A DNA stretch of 46,620 bases from an uncultured Rhodospirillales bacterium. GTDB taxonomy: Bacteria; Pseudomonadota; Alphaproteobacteria; Azospirillales; Azospirillaceae. Below are positions 1-7,724 of the stretch, in pieces; position 1 is the first letter of the stretch; every line of letters starts with the position of its first letter. The position numbers and the translations under genes are program-made. The notes below the pieces were generated by a model that had not been told where the DNA came from, made no database searches, and was given only the letters and a program-made list of their open reading frames with translations. The stretch covers positions 1 to 46,620 of the forward strand of contig CAIOBP010000215.1 of assembly GCA_903856295.1 (NCBI GenBank), read 5' to 3'.

Positions 1-100
1 ATTAGATTTGACTATTGGAAAGGCGATGGTAACCTTCCCAAGCGCTCCACCCGCTCCGCGGCTGATCGGCGCAAAGGCACCCGGCGGGACTCTCTCTTAA
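1..100. other. Window-edge segment upstream of truncated kinase
   Basis: No gene is assigned here. The frame that encodes the kinase downstream is closed by a TAA at 98-100. The short peptide it would encode before that stop looks nothing like a histidine-kinase H-box region. This is either unrelated flanking DNA joined to the kinase by a rearrangement, or a low-quality contig end. Confidence 0.4.
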
Positions 101-1714
101 CTCCGCCCCATCGCTGTCCAGACAGCGGGGTCCACCTCAGAGGCGGAGCGGCGGCATGTCGACCAGATCCGGCTCTCGGCGCGGCTGCTGCTCGGGATTC
201 TCAATGACATTCTCGACTTTTCGAAGATCGAAGCCGGGCAACTCGAACTGGAGCGGGCGCCGTTCTCGCTCGACGAGGTGCTGGGCAACGTCTCGGCCAT
301 CGTCTCGGCCGATGCCCGCAACAAGGGGATCGAGGCGCGCTTCGAGAGCGCGCCCGGCGTGCCTTCGGCGCTGCTCGGCGATTCCCTGCGGTTGCAGCAG
401 GTGCTGATCAACCTTGCCGGCAACGCGGTGAAGTTCACCGAGGTTGGTGAGGTGGTCGTCAGCGTGCGCCCGGCGCACCCCACCGACGATGTGCGCCCGG
501 CGCACCTCACCGACGATGTGCGCCCGGCGCACCTCACCGACGATGTGCGCCCGGCGCACCCTACCGGCGATCTGCGCCCGGTGCAGTTGGCTGACGACCA
601 TGTGATGTTGGCGTTTGCCATCCGCGACACCGGCATCGGCATCTCGCGGGAGCAGAACGACCGCTTGTTCCAGGCGTTTTCCCAGGGAGACAGCTCGACC
701 ACCCGCCGCTATGGCGGCAGCGGGCTCGGCCTCGCGATCAGCAGCCGTCTGGTGTCGATGATGGGCGGGGCGATCACCGTGAGCAGCGAGCCCGGTCAAG
801 GCAGCGTGTTCCGTTTCACCGCCCGCTTCGGGGTGGCTGAAGACGGCGCGGTGCGGTCCGGCGTCACCGCCCGGCCGGCGCCGCTGGCCGGACAACTCGC
901 CGGGGTGCGCCTGCTGCTGGTCGAGGACAACGAGATCAACCAGCAGGTGGCGCGGAGCCTGCTGGAGCGGGCAGGCGCGGCGGTCGAGATCGCCGGGGAC
1001 GGCGAAGCGGCGGTGGCCATGCTCCGGGGGCGCGGCGCCGATTTCGACGCCGTGCTGATGGACCTGCAAATGCCGGGGATGGACGGTTACGAGGCGACCC
1101 GGATCATTCGCGAGGAGTTGACGCTGACGGCGCTGCCGGTGATCGCGATGACCGCGAACGCCATGACCAGCGACCGCGAGCGCTCGCGGCAGGCCGGGAT
1201 GGTCGCCCATCTCGCCAAACCGATCGAGATCGAGGACGTGTTCGCGGCACTGGCCGCTCATGTGCCGAAGATGCGCGGGGCCTCGGCGCCAGCCAATCCG
1301 GCCGACATGCCACCGGAGGGGGCGCAAGCCTGGCCGGATATTCCCGGCATCGACCGGACGGAAGCGGTCCGGCGCTTGAACGGTGACATCGCGCTGTTCG
1401 ACTCCCTGCTCGGCCGTCTGGCCGACCAGTTTGGCGATGCCTCCGAGCGCATCCGGGGTGATCTTGCCGCCGGAAACCAGGGCGATGCCCTGCGCCACGC
1501 CCATACCCTCCGCGGCGTCGCCGCCAATCTCGCCGCCCACGACGTGGCCGCCCTGGCCGCCTCCCTGGAAGAGGCGATCGGAGGCGACCGGGGCTCCGAG
1601 ACCGAGACGCTGCTGCTGGCCCTGGAGATCACCCTCGGCGATGTGTTGGCCGGCGCCGCCGGCCGGCGCGCCAATGAACGAACCGCACCGGAATCAAACG
1701 ACCGCTCCAACTAA
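101..1714 (+). CDS. Hybrid sensor histidine kinase (ATPase-REC-HPt), 5'-truncated
   Basis: This is the C-terminal part of a hybrid kinase that relays phosphate from ATP to its own receiver and HPt domains. Recognisable sequence starts near 130 with the second helix of the dimerisation domain (LLGILNDILDFSKIEAG). Next come an HATPase domain (N-box NLAGNAVKFTE, G1 RDTGIGIS, G2 GGSGLGLAIS), a receiver with phospho-Asp in VLMDLQMPGMDG and the conserved Lys in LAKP, and an HPt domain with its His in HAHTLRG. The H-box helix with the primary phosphorylated His is missing, because the frame is closed by TAA at 98-100. The only reasonable in-frame start is GTG at 278, after the H-box. As it stands the protein cannot autophosphorylate in cis, so it is a truncated gene, a pseudogene or an assembly artefact. 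Its stop overlaps the convergent ptsI stop by 4 bp. Confidence 0.8.
   Translation, partial: LRPIAVQTAGSTSEAERRHVDQIRLSARLLLGILNDILDFSKIEAGQLELERAPFSLDEVLGNVSAIVSADARNKGIEARFESAPGVPSALLGDSLRLQQVLINLAGNAVKFTEVGEVVVSVRPAHPTDDVRPAHLTDDVRPAHLTDDVRPAHPTGDLRPVQLADDHVMLAFAIRDTGIGISREQNDRLFQAFSQGDSSTTRRYGGSGLGLAISSRLVSMMGGAITVSSEPGQGSVFRFTARFGVAEDGAVRSGVTARPAPLAGQLAGVRLLLVEDNEINQQVARSLLERAGAAVEIAGDGEAAVAMLRGRGADFDAVLMDLQMPGMDGYEATRIIREELTLTALPVIAMTANAMTSDRERSRQAGMVAHLAKPIEIEDVFAALAAHVPKMRGASAPANPADMPPEGAQAWPDIPGIDRTEAVRRLNGDIALFDSLLGRLADQFGDASERIRGDLAAGNQGDALRHAHTLRGVAANLAAHDVAALAASLEEAIGGDRGSETETLLLALEITLGDVLAGAAGRRANERTAPESNDRSN
464..598 (+). repeat. 27-bp in-frame tandem repeat in kinase ATPase domain
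   Basis: Five head-to-tail 27-bp units at 464, 491, 518, 545 and 572. Units 2 and 3 are identical, 1 and 4 differ by one or two bases, and 5 is degenerate. Each encodes a nine-residue unit of the type VRPAHLTDD. The array lies between the N-box and the G1 box, in the place of a short beta-hairpin loop of the HATPase fold. Its length is a multiple of three, so copy-number change would alter protein length without breaking the frame. Confidence 0.95.
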
Positions 1715-3480
1715 TCGGCGGCGTTGAATTCGTCGAGCAATTCGGCGATGCGGGCGCTATCCGACTGGTCCATGATCGTTTGCGCCCGGCGGCTGGCGCT
1801 GCGCAGATCCAGGCTCCGGATGCGGCGCTTGACCACCGGAAGCTTGCTCGGATTCATCGAGAACTCGTGAATGCCGAGCCCGACCAGCAGGGCGGTGAAG
1901 CGCGGATCGCCGGCGATCTCGCCGCAGACGCTGACCGGAATCCGGGCGCGCAGGGCGGCCTGGGCGGTGAACTGGATCAGGCGCAGAACCGCCGGATGCA
2001 GCGGGTCGTAAAGATGGGCGACCTGATCGTCGCCCCGGTCGATGGCCAGGGTGTACTGGGTCAGATCGTTGGTACCGATGGCCAGGAAATCGGAGCAGGC
2101 GGCCAGCGCGTCGGCGGTCAGGGCGGCGCCCGGAACCTCGATCATCACGCCCAGCAGCGGCAGGGTTTCGGCCATTTTGACGCCGCGCCGCTTCAAGCGT
2201 TTCGCCACGGTGGCGACCATGTTGCGCACCCACCGGACTTCGGAAACGGTGGTGATCAGCGGCAGCAGAATGCGCAGCGGGCCATGGGCGCTGGCCCGGA
2301 GCATGGCGGCGAGCTGGGTTTCCAGCAGCTTCGGTTCGCGCTGGCTGAGCCGGACGGCGCGCAGCCCCAGCGCTGGATTGTCGGATTGGTTGAAGCGGTT
2401 GTCGAGGGCTTCGGCCAGCTTGTCCGAGCCGAGATCCAGGGTGCGGGCGGTGACGGTGCGGCCCTCCATGCCTTCGACCACCGTGCGCAGCGCCTCGTAC
2501 TGCTCGTCCTCGTCGGGCAGGGTGTCCCGGTTCATGAACATGAACTCGGTGCGGAACAGGCCGATGCCGCCGGCCCCGGCCTCGAGGGCCGCGGCGATCT
2601 CGCGCGGCAGTTCGATGTTGGCATAGAGCGCGACCGGCGTGCCGTCGCTGGTCACCGAGGGCAGGCGGCGCAGGCCCTTGAGCTTTTCCCGCTCCTGTTC
2701 GAGGGTGTCGCGGTGGGCGCGGTATTCGGCCAGGGTCTCTTCGGTCGGGCCGACGATGACCTTGCCCCGGCCGCCATCGACGATGACCAGATCGCCGTTG
2801 CGCGGCGTTCTCAGCAGGCCGTGAACGCCGAGCACCGCGGGAATGCCCAGCGAGCGCGCCATGATCGCGGTGTGGCCCTCGGCGCCGCCCTGGACGGAGG
2901 CGAAACCGGCGACGACGCTGGGGTCGAGCAGCGCGGTTTCGGCCGGAGACAGCTCCTCGGCGATGATGATCACGCCCTGGGGCAGCATCGAAAACGCCTG
3001 ATATTCGCGCTCGGTCAGGTTGCGGATCAGGCGGGCGCCGACCTCGCGGACATCGGCGATGCGCGCCGCCAGATAGGCGTCGGCCATACCCTGGAAGCTG
3101 TGGGCGATTTCGGTGATTTCGGCCTGGGTCGCGGCCTCGGCGTTGATCAGCTCTTCCCGGATGCGGCGCTCGACACCGCGCGTGAGGCGCGAGCCACTGA
3201 CCATGGCCATGTGGGCGTCGAGCAGGAAGCCGACCTCTTCCGCCGCCGCCTCGGGCAGCAGCAGGGCTTTGGCTTTGAGTTTCTTGATCTGGCGCCGGGC
3301 CTTGGCGGCGGCATCGGCGAAACGCTGGCATTCGGCGTCGACGGCGTCGGCGGCGACCTGATATTCCGGAACCTGAGTGGCCCCGGTCTCGATGACGTAG
3401 GCCGGTCCGATCGCGATGCCCGAAGAGACACCAAGGCCCGAGAACCGTAATTCTTTGGGATCAGAAAGATCAGTCTTCAT
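1711..3480 (-). CDS. ptsI: Phosphoenolpyruvate-protein phosphotransferase (PTS enzyme I)
   Basis: Enzyme I takes phosphate from phosphoenolpyruvate and passes it to HPr. The 589-residue length fits classical EI, and there is no N-terminal GAF domain, so it is not PtsP. Visible signatures are the phospho-His region (GAEGHTAIMARSLGIPAV), the PEP-binding TIM-barrel motif AIGTNDLTQYTLAIDRGD and the C-terminal CGEIAGDP. The ATG at 3480 is chosen because it overlaps the end of ptsH by 11 bp, suggesting translational coupling; a longer frame to 3540 would run inside ptsH. It is the last gene of the hprK-rapZ-EIIA-ptsH-ptsI operon. No sugar permease (EIIBC) is present, so the chain probably regulates (carbon/nitrogen, HPr kinase signalling) rather than transports. 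Confidence 0.93.
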   Translation of the reverse strand: MKTDLSDPKELRFSGLGVSSGIAIGPAYVIETGATQVPEYQVAADAVDAECQRFADAAAKARRQIKKLKAKALLLPEAAAEEVGFLLDAHMAMVSGSRLTRGVERRIREELINAEAATQAEITEIAHSFQGMADAYLAARIADVREVGARLIRNLTEREYQAFSMLPQGVIIIAEELSPAETALLDPSVVAGFASVQGGAEGHTAIMARSLGIPAVLGVHGLLRTPRNGDLVIVDGGRGKVIVGPTEETLAEYRAHRDTLEQEREKLKGLRRLPSVTSDGTPVALYANIELPREIAAALEAGAGGIGLFRTEFMFMNRDTLPDEDEQYEALRTVVEGMEGRTVTARTLDLGSDKLAEALDNRFNQSDNPALGLRAVRLSQREPKLLETQLAAMLRASAHGPLRILLPLITTVSEVRWVRNMVATVAKRLKRRGVKMAETLPLLGVMIEVPGAALTADALAACSDFLAIGTNDLTQYTLAIDRGDDQVAHLYDPLHPAVLRLIQFTAQAALRARIPVSVCGEIAGDPRFTALLVGLGIHEFSMNPSKLPVVKRRIRSLDLRSASRRAQTIMDQSDSARIAELLDEFNAAD

Positions 3481-3802
3481 CGAATTTTCTATTAACGAGA
3501 TCGGCCAGAGCCGTGATCGCGTCTTCGGCCTCAAGGCCATAGGCGCATATTTCGATGGTACAGCCTTGGCCGGCCGCCAGCATCATCAGACCCATGATCG
3601 ACTGCGCCGCGACTTGCTGGTCCAGGCGCCGGACCTCGATGTCGCAGTCGAAGCGCGAGGCGAGCTTGGCGAACTTGGCGGCGGCGCGGGCGTGCAGGCC
3701 CCGGCGGTTGGAGATCGTCACGATCTGGCAGGTTTCACAATTTCCGCCCATGGCACCCAGCGACAGGGAAAGGTCGTCGGTCACGTGGTAAATGCTTTCC
3801 AT
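3470..3802 (-). CDS. ptsH: HPr-family phosphocarrier protein
   Basis: A small phosphocarrier that accepts phosphate from enzyme I on its His and can be phosphorylated on Ser by HPr kinase. The active-site His lies in NRRGLHARAAAKF, and the regulatory Ser region reads AQSIMGLMML. With 110 residues it is longer than usual (85-90). The extra N-terminus carries two cysteines close together (GGNCETC). An internal ATG at 3751 would give a 93-residue protein of more typical size, so the start is uncertain. The upstream ATG at 3802 sits 6 bp after the EIIA stop. It lies between the EIIA and ptsI genes, with hprK in the same operon. Confidence 0.9.
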   Translation of the reverse strand: MESIYHVTDDLSLSLGAMGGNCETCQIVTISNRRGLHARAAAKFAKLASRFDCDIEVRRLDQQVAAQSIMGLMMLAAGQGCTIEICAYGLEAEDAITALADLVNRKFDED

Positions 3803-3808
3803 CGGCGA

Positions 3809-4210
3809 TTATCCATCGGCAAGCAGGGAAGACGCAATATTAATATACTTGCGCCCGGCATCGCGGGCCGCGGCCACGGTCATGGCCAGCGGTTCAACGG
3901 CGCGTACGCTTGAGAGTTTGATCAGCATCGGCAGGTTGACGCCGGCGATCACCTCGACCTTGGCCTTGTCCATGATCGAAATGGCCAGGTTGGAGGGGGT
4001 GCCGCCGAACATGTCGGTGAGCACGACCACACCATTACCGTCGTTGACCTCGCTGACGCGGGCCAGGATGTCGCGCCGGCGCTGCTCCATGTCGTCCTCG
4101 GGGCCGATGCACACCGCGCGCACCTGCTCCTGCGGGCCGACCACATGTTCGAGCGCGGCGATGAATTCCTCGGCCAAGCGACCGTGCGTGACCAATACCA
4201 TTCCGATCAT
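3809..4210 (-). CDS. PTS EIIA, mannose/fructose type, regulatory
   Basis: A 133-residue stand-alone EIIA-Man domain. The phosphorylatable His is in VLVTHGRLAEEF near residue 9, and the family motif VVVLTDMFGGTPSNLA follows. The ATG at 4210 is preferred over one 60 bp further upstream because AAGGGAAC lies at good distance before it and the protein then begins right at the domain. In alphaproteobacteria this EIIA is coded with hprK and ptsH and takes phosphate from HPr without a membrane partner; its phosphorylation state is thought to serve as a signal. Located between rapZ and ptsH. Confidence 0.9.
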   Translation of the reverse strand: MIGMVLVTHGRLAEEFIAALEHVVGPQEQVRAVCIGPEDDMEQRRRDILARVSEVNDGNGVVVLTDMFGGTPSNLAISIMDKAKVEVIAGVNLPMLIKLSSVRAVEPLAMTVAAARDAGRKYINIASSLLADG

Positions 4211-4266
4211 CAACGTTCCCTTTGCTTCAGGGCGGCCCCGTTCCAGTCCTTCGACCCGGACATGAC

Positions 4267-5199
4267 TCAACCTGGGCGCGGTGAGGCGCGCTCCAGGTCC
4301 CGGTGTTCGATGTTGACCTCGATGTCACGTTCGCGCGCCCAGTTCGCCAGCTTTTCGGCAACGAACACGGAGCGGTGGCGGCCACCGGTACAGCCAACGG
4401 CAATGGTCAGGTAGCTTTTTCCCTCAAGGTTGTACCGCGGCAGCAATGGACCGAGCAGTCTGGTCATGCTGTCGAAAAACACCGGAAAATCGGGGTCCGC
4501 CCCGACCATTTCGGCAACGCCGGCATCGAGCCCGGACAGCGGGCGCAACGACGGTTCATAGTGGGGATTGACCAGAAAGCGGACGTCGAACACCAGATCG
4601 GCTTCGCGCGGCAGGCCCAGCCGATAGGAGAAGGAGGTCACGAAGACCTGTAACCGGTTGCCGCCGCCAAAGGCGAAGTGTCCCGATAGCACCCGGCGCA
4701 GATCGTGAATCGAGAGCTGGGTGCTGTCGAGGGTGACGTCGGCGCGATCGGCCAGCGGCGCCAGCAGCGTGCGTTCGCGCCGGATGCCGTCGGGCACCGG
4801 GCGGTCGGCGGCCAGCGGATGACGGCGCCGGGTCTCGGTGAAGCGGCGCTGGAGCACCTCGTCGTCGCATTCGAGGAACAGCAACCGGACGTCGATGTTC
4901 GAGCGCGCCTTGAGGGTTTCCAGCTGCGAGAGGAAGGCGCTGACGTTGAAATCGCGGGTGCGGCTGTCGATCACCACCGCCAGTGGTCGCCGGCCGCCAT
5001 CATCCTGCCGGATCAGCGCGTCGACCAGCGACAAGCGCAAATTGTCCACCGCCTCGTAGCCCAGATCCTCCAGCGCCTTCAGCGATACCGACAGCCCGGC
5101 CCCGGACATTCCCGTCACCAGCAGCACGCGCCGCCGCCCGTTGGCGGGAGCCAGCGCGCCGACAGAGGAGGAGGTGGTGGGGGGGGCGGTGCCGGTCAT
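4267..5199 (-). CDS. rapZ: RapZ-family RNase adapter / nucleotide-binding protein
   Basis: A RapZ (YvcJ) homologue of 310 residues. In enterobacteria RapZ binds the small RNA GlmZ and presents it to RNase E, controlling glucosamine-6-phosphate synthesis; the alphaproteobacterial role is less clear. The C-terminal RNA-binding domain is well conserved (VGCTGGRHRSVFVAEKL). The N-terminal P-loop is altered: it reads GMSGAGLSVSLKALEDLGY, with Leu at the position of the Walker A Lys, and the following VDNLP motif reads VDNLR. ATP/GTP binding may therefore be weak or absent. The ATG at 5199 overlaps the hprK stop in an ATGA arrangement, which fixes the start. Confidence 0.9.
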   Translation of the reverse strand: MTGTAPPTTSSSVGALAPANGRRRVLLVTGMSGAGLSVSLKALEDLGYEAVDNLRLSLVDALIRQDDGGRRPLAVVIDSRTRDFNVSAFLSQLETLKARSNIDVRLLFLECDDEVLQRRFTETRRRHPLAADRPVPDGIRRERTLLAPLADRADVTLDSTQLSIHDLRRVLSGHFAFGGGNRLQVFVTSFSYRLGLPREADLVFDVRFLVNPHYEPSLRPLSGLDAGVAEMVGADPDFPVFFDSMTRLLGPLLPRYNLEGKSYLTIAVGCTGGRHRSVFVAEKLANWARERDIEVNIEHRDLERASPRPG

Positions 5200-5636
5200 G
5201 CGAGGGTCGGGGCCTGTCCCAGTTGATCGCAACGGGCCGCGGCGAGCCGCAGCTTGGCCGGAGCCGATGCCTCGAAGGGGGTGAGCGTCAGCCGGGGCAG
5301 GCGGGTGCCGGCGATCTCGGCCCAGTCCGCCTCGGGCAGGCGCTCGACCGCGCCGGGATCGACCAGATCCACCACCAGAGTCAGCTCACCTGCCGGCGCG
5401 AAGGGCAGGCGCATCAGGCCGACGCCACGGACCTCGAGAAGCCCGGCCAAGGATGCCGGCGCGCTGGCCATCACTTTCCCCTGGTCCACCCGCACCTCCA
5501 CCCGGTCGTCGGCAATCAGCACGGCCCCGCCATCGATCAGGCGTAGCGCCAGATCGGATTTGCCGGCTCCTGATCTCCCGCGGAGCAGCACGCCGGTTCC
5601 CGAAACAAGGACACTGGTCCCGTGTATCGTCTTCAT
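5196..5636 (-). CDS. hprK: HPr kinase/phosphorylase, short alphaproteobacterial form
   Basis: A 146-residue catalytic domain that phosphorylates and dephosphorylates the regulatory Ser of HPr. The Walker A loop is intact (GRSGAGKSDLALRLI) and the HprK signature is recognisable as EVRGVGLMRLP. It lacks the N-terminal domain of Firmicutes HprK, which is normal for alphaproteobacteria. It is the first gene of the minus-strand operon and overlaps rapZ by ATGA. A two-component pair often found upstream of hprK in this class (ChvG/ChvI type) is not present here; instead an intergenic stretch and the divergent azlCD follow. Confidence 0.9.
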   Translation of the reverse strand: MKTIHGTSVLVSGTGVLLRGRSGAGKSDLALRLIDGGAVLIADDRVEVRVDQGKVMASAPASLAGLLEVRGVGLMRLPFAPAGELTLVVDLVDPGAVERLPEADWAEIAGTRLPRLTLTPFEASAPAKLRLAAARCDQLGQAPTLA

Positions 5637-5955
5637 AACCGCAGCACAATGTGGTGCGGCGTCATCGGCGTCAAGGCTTTGCGGCGCAGCATCCCTTTTT
5701 CGGTCAGGGGCAAGGGTTTGGCCGCCACATTTTTGGCGGAACGGGCTATCGAATCGAGATGTTATGTCAAATTAACCCGGCATTTTGGATGTTTTGTTTC
5801 TCGCCATATTGCGGTGCAGCAAACGTGGATTTCCGAGTCGGGTGCGCTGGGGCGTTGCCCCGTCTCCGGCGCATGGCGTCCCTGCCGGAAGACCGTGGCG
5901 CTGGCGCCGCCGAGTGCGTATAGCCAGGGGGCGAAACCAGACGCCGGATTGAACG
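5637..5955. promoter_or_regulatory. Divergent intergenic region hprK / azlC
   Basis: 319 bp without a convincing gene. It must hold promoters for both the hprK operon and azlCD. On the minus strand a TTGACG (5669-5674) and CATTGT (5646-5651) spaced by 17 bp are a plausible -35/-10 pair for hprK, just upstream of its ATG. The AT-richer part near 5755-5815 has no further motif I can name. Confidence 0.3.
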
Positions 5956-6714
5956 ATGGACGAAAGCGCGAACCAGACCGACGGCCAGGACACCCGGAGC
6001 GATGGCGCGGGGGCATGGCGGCAAGGCTTGCGCGAGGGGCTGGGCATGCCGGGACTGGTGATTTTCGGCAGTTTTCTGGGCTTCGGGTCGCTGGTTCATG
6101 GCAGCGGCATCGGACTTGTGGCCGGTTTGGTCTCCAGCGCCACCACCTGGGCGCTGCCGGGCCAGATCGCCATGGTCGAACTGTATGGCATCGGCGCCTC
6201 GCTGCTGGTGACCGTGATGGCGGTGTGCCTGACCAACACCCGGTTGCTGCCGATGGTCATCACCCTCATGCCACATTTGAGCCATGGCCGGCGCATCGGC
6301 TGGCGGCACTATCTGGTTGCCCATGTCATCGCGATCACCAGCTGGGCGGTCGGGCTCCGGCGTCTCGCCGCGTTGCCGGCCGGGGACCGCTTTTCCTGGT
6401 TCACCGGTTTCGCCTGGACCCTGTGGGCGCTGAGTTTTACCGGAACCGCCATCGGCTTCTGGCTTGCCGGCAGTCTGCCGGCGCCGGTGACGCTGGGGTT
6501 GGTCTTTCTCAATCCCTGTTATTTCACCCTGCTGTTCGTTGCCGATCTGGGCTCGAGGCTGCGGGTGTTGGCGCTGCTGTTCGGCGGCGTGCTCGGGCCG
6601 GCGCTGCATCTGGCGACGCCGGACTGGGGGCTGCCGATCACCGGACTGGCCGGAGGCACCGCCGCCTTTTTTGCCGACCGGCTGCTCGGACGCCGCGAGG
6701 CGCACCGTGGCTGA
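5956..6714 (+). CDS. azlC: AzlC-family branched-chain amino acid exporter, large subunit
   Basis: A 252-residue inner-membrane protein with several hydrophobic helices and the AzlC-type N-terminal segment (GLREGLGMPGLVIFGSFLGF). AzlC and AzlD together export branched-chain amino acids or analogues. The ATG follows a weak GGATTGAACG stretch. The 3' end overlaps the next gene, which starts at GTG inside it, so the two subunits are translationally coupled. No Lrp-type regulator lies next to it. Confidence 0.82.
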   Translation: MDESANQTDGQDTRSDGAGAWRQGLREGLGMPGLVIFGSFLGFGSLVHGSGIGLVAGLVSSATTWALPGQIAMVELYGIGASLLVTVMAVCLTNTRLLPMVITLMPHLSHGRRIGWRHYLVAHVIAITSWAVGLRRLAALPAGDRFSWFTGFAWTLWALSFTGTAIGFWLAGSLPAPVTLGLVFLNPCYFTLLFVADLGSRLRVLALLFGGVLGPALHLATPDWGLPITGLAGGTAAFFADRLLGRREAHRG

Positions 6715-7045
6715 CGCGTCGATCTGGCTGATTTTGCTGGCGTCGGCGCTGGCCACCTATGTCTGGCGGGCGCTCGGCGTGCTGGTCGCCGGCCGCATCG
6801 ATCCGGACGGTCCGGTGTTCGAATGGGTCGGCTGCGTCGCCTATGCTTTGCTCGCCGGCCTCACGGCCCGGATGATCCTGTTGCCGATCGGCGCGCTTCA
6901 AGCCACCGACCTCGGCTGCCGCCTGATTGCGGTGGCGCTGGCGGTGCTGGTGCTGCGCCGCTCCGGCGGCAACATCGCCCTGGCCGTCCTGACCGGCGTC
7001 GGCGCCTTGATCATCCTGACGGCGTTGGGCCTGCGCCTCGTCTAG
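6707..7045 (+). CDS. azlD: AzlD-family branched-chain amino acid exporter, small subunit
   Basis: A 112-residue protein with about four hydrophobic segments, matching the small AzlD partner of AzlC in size and position. The GTG start at 6707 overlaps the azlC end (GTGGCTGA). The helix starting ASIWLILLASALATYVWRAL and the C-terminal segment ending LILTALGLRLV are typical. The gene is followed at once by GC-rich hairpins. Confidence 0.8.
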   Translation: MADASIWLILLASALATYVWRALGVLVAGRIDPDGPVFEWVGCVAYALLAGLTARMILLPIGALQATDLGCRLIAVALAVLVLRRSGGNIALAVLTGVGALIILTALGLRLV

Positions 7046-7049
7046 GTTT

Positions 7050-7095
7050 CCAAAGGCTCCCGGCCTTTGGTGGGGTCCAGGGGCAACGCCCCTGG
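7050..7095. terminator. Double GC hairpin after azlD (repeat family)
   Basis: Two palindromes: CCAAAGGCTCCCGGCCTTTGG (21 bp, 7050-7070) and CCAGGGGCAACGCCCCTGG (7077-7095), followed by a short T-containing stretch. They lie between convergent genes. Related hairpins occur near 25133, 30327 and 41384 in this window, so this is a dispersed genomic repeat that probably doubles as a terminator. Confidence 0.6.
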
Positions 7096-7102
7096 TCTTT
7101 GC

Positions 7103-7720
7103 TTAATTCGTTCTTTTCCGTTGCTTCTGTATCCCCTCGAATATCCCATTAAAATCCCGAAACAAGGATTTGTAATCATCCGGAGACCGGTAGGTCTTCT
7201 TCTTGAACCCATCGGGTAAGTCTTCCAACTCCGCCACATCCTCCCATTTGTTGTCGAGGGGAAAGGCATAATACGGATATTGAGCCGGCACACCCCGGGC
7301 TAGAATGACGTTGATGTCGCGCCCGCGCTTGCGGGCGGCGGCGATGCGGTGCATGCCGTCATTGATGATCCAGACCATCCGGCCATCGGCTTCCACCGAC
7401 TCCTCGATGATCGGCGGGGTCAGCGGGATCGGCCCTTCCTCCGCACCCTCGCGCTCGATCCAGAACAGCACGGCGCCGGTCAGCGCGAACACATTGATGC
7501 CATGGGGGCGGAGCAGGGTTTCCAGCGCGAAGATATTATTGAGATCGCCGGTCAGCACGTAGCGCTGGGTCGGGGTGAGTTGCTCCGTCGGCACCGAGGG
7601 CCGCAACTCCAGGCTGGCGCTCTCATAGATTCGGGGCTGGCCGAAGCCCTTCAGCCTGGTCTGCTTGAAGCGGGCCAGAGTGTCCTCGGTCGAGAGCGTT
7701 TCGCAGCGCAGCAATCGCAT
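7103..7720 (-). CDS. ParB/Srx-like domain protein of the Dcd/TS-like cluster
   Basis: A 205-residue protein of unknown function. The central part resembles the ParB/sulfiredoxin fold, with a motif of the D-G-x-H-R-x-x-A-A kind (INDGMHRIAAARKRG). It has no HTH or ParB centromere-binding region, so chromosome partitioning is unlikely. The ATG at 7720 is chosen over 7753 because AGGTGA sits just before it and it follows the HAD stop by 4 bp. Position as the last gene of the dcd/TS-like/HAD operon suggests work on nucleotides or modified DNA, which is inference. The C-terminal third (aromatic- and Lys-rich) matches nothing I recognise. Confidence 0.5.
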   Translation of the reverse strand: MRLLRCETLSTEDTLARFKQTRLKGFGQPRIYESASLELRPSVPTEQLTPTQRYVLTGDLNNIFALETLLRPHGINVFALTGAVLFWIEREGAEEGPIPLTPPIIEESVEADGRMVWIINDGMHRIAAARKRGRDINVILARGVPAQYPYYAFPLDNKWEDVAELEDLPDGFKKKTYRSPDDYKSLFRDFNGIFEGIQKQRKRTN

Positions 7721-7724
7721 GGCG

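Noticed and set aside
464-598. Possible CRISPR array
   Set aside because: Repeats are head to tail with no spacers and stay in frame in a protein; same for the array at the window end.
137-1540. Open frame of 467 codons on the minus strand
   Set aside because: Antisense to the kinase with clear HATPase, REC and HPt motifs; GC-rich shadow with His/Arg-rich composition.
1780-3450. Long plus-strand frame (556 codons) opposite ptsI
   Set aside because: Shadow of ptsI; Gly/Gln/His-rich low-complexity product with no family look.
7103-7720. Chromosome-partitioning ParB
   Set aside because: Lacks the HTH and dimerisation domains of ParB, has no parA beside it and sits in a nucleotide-metabolism operon.
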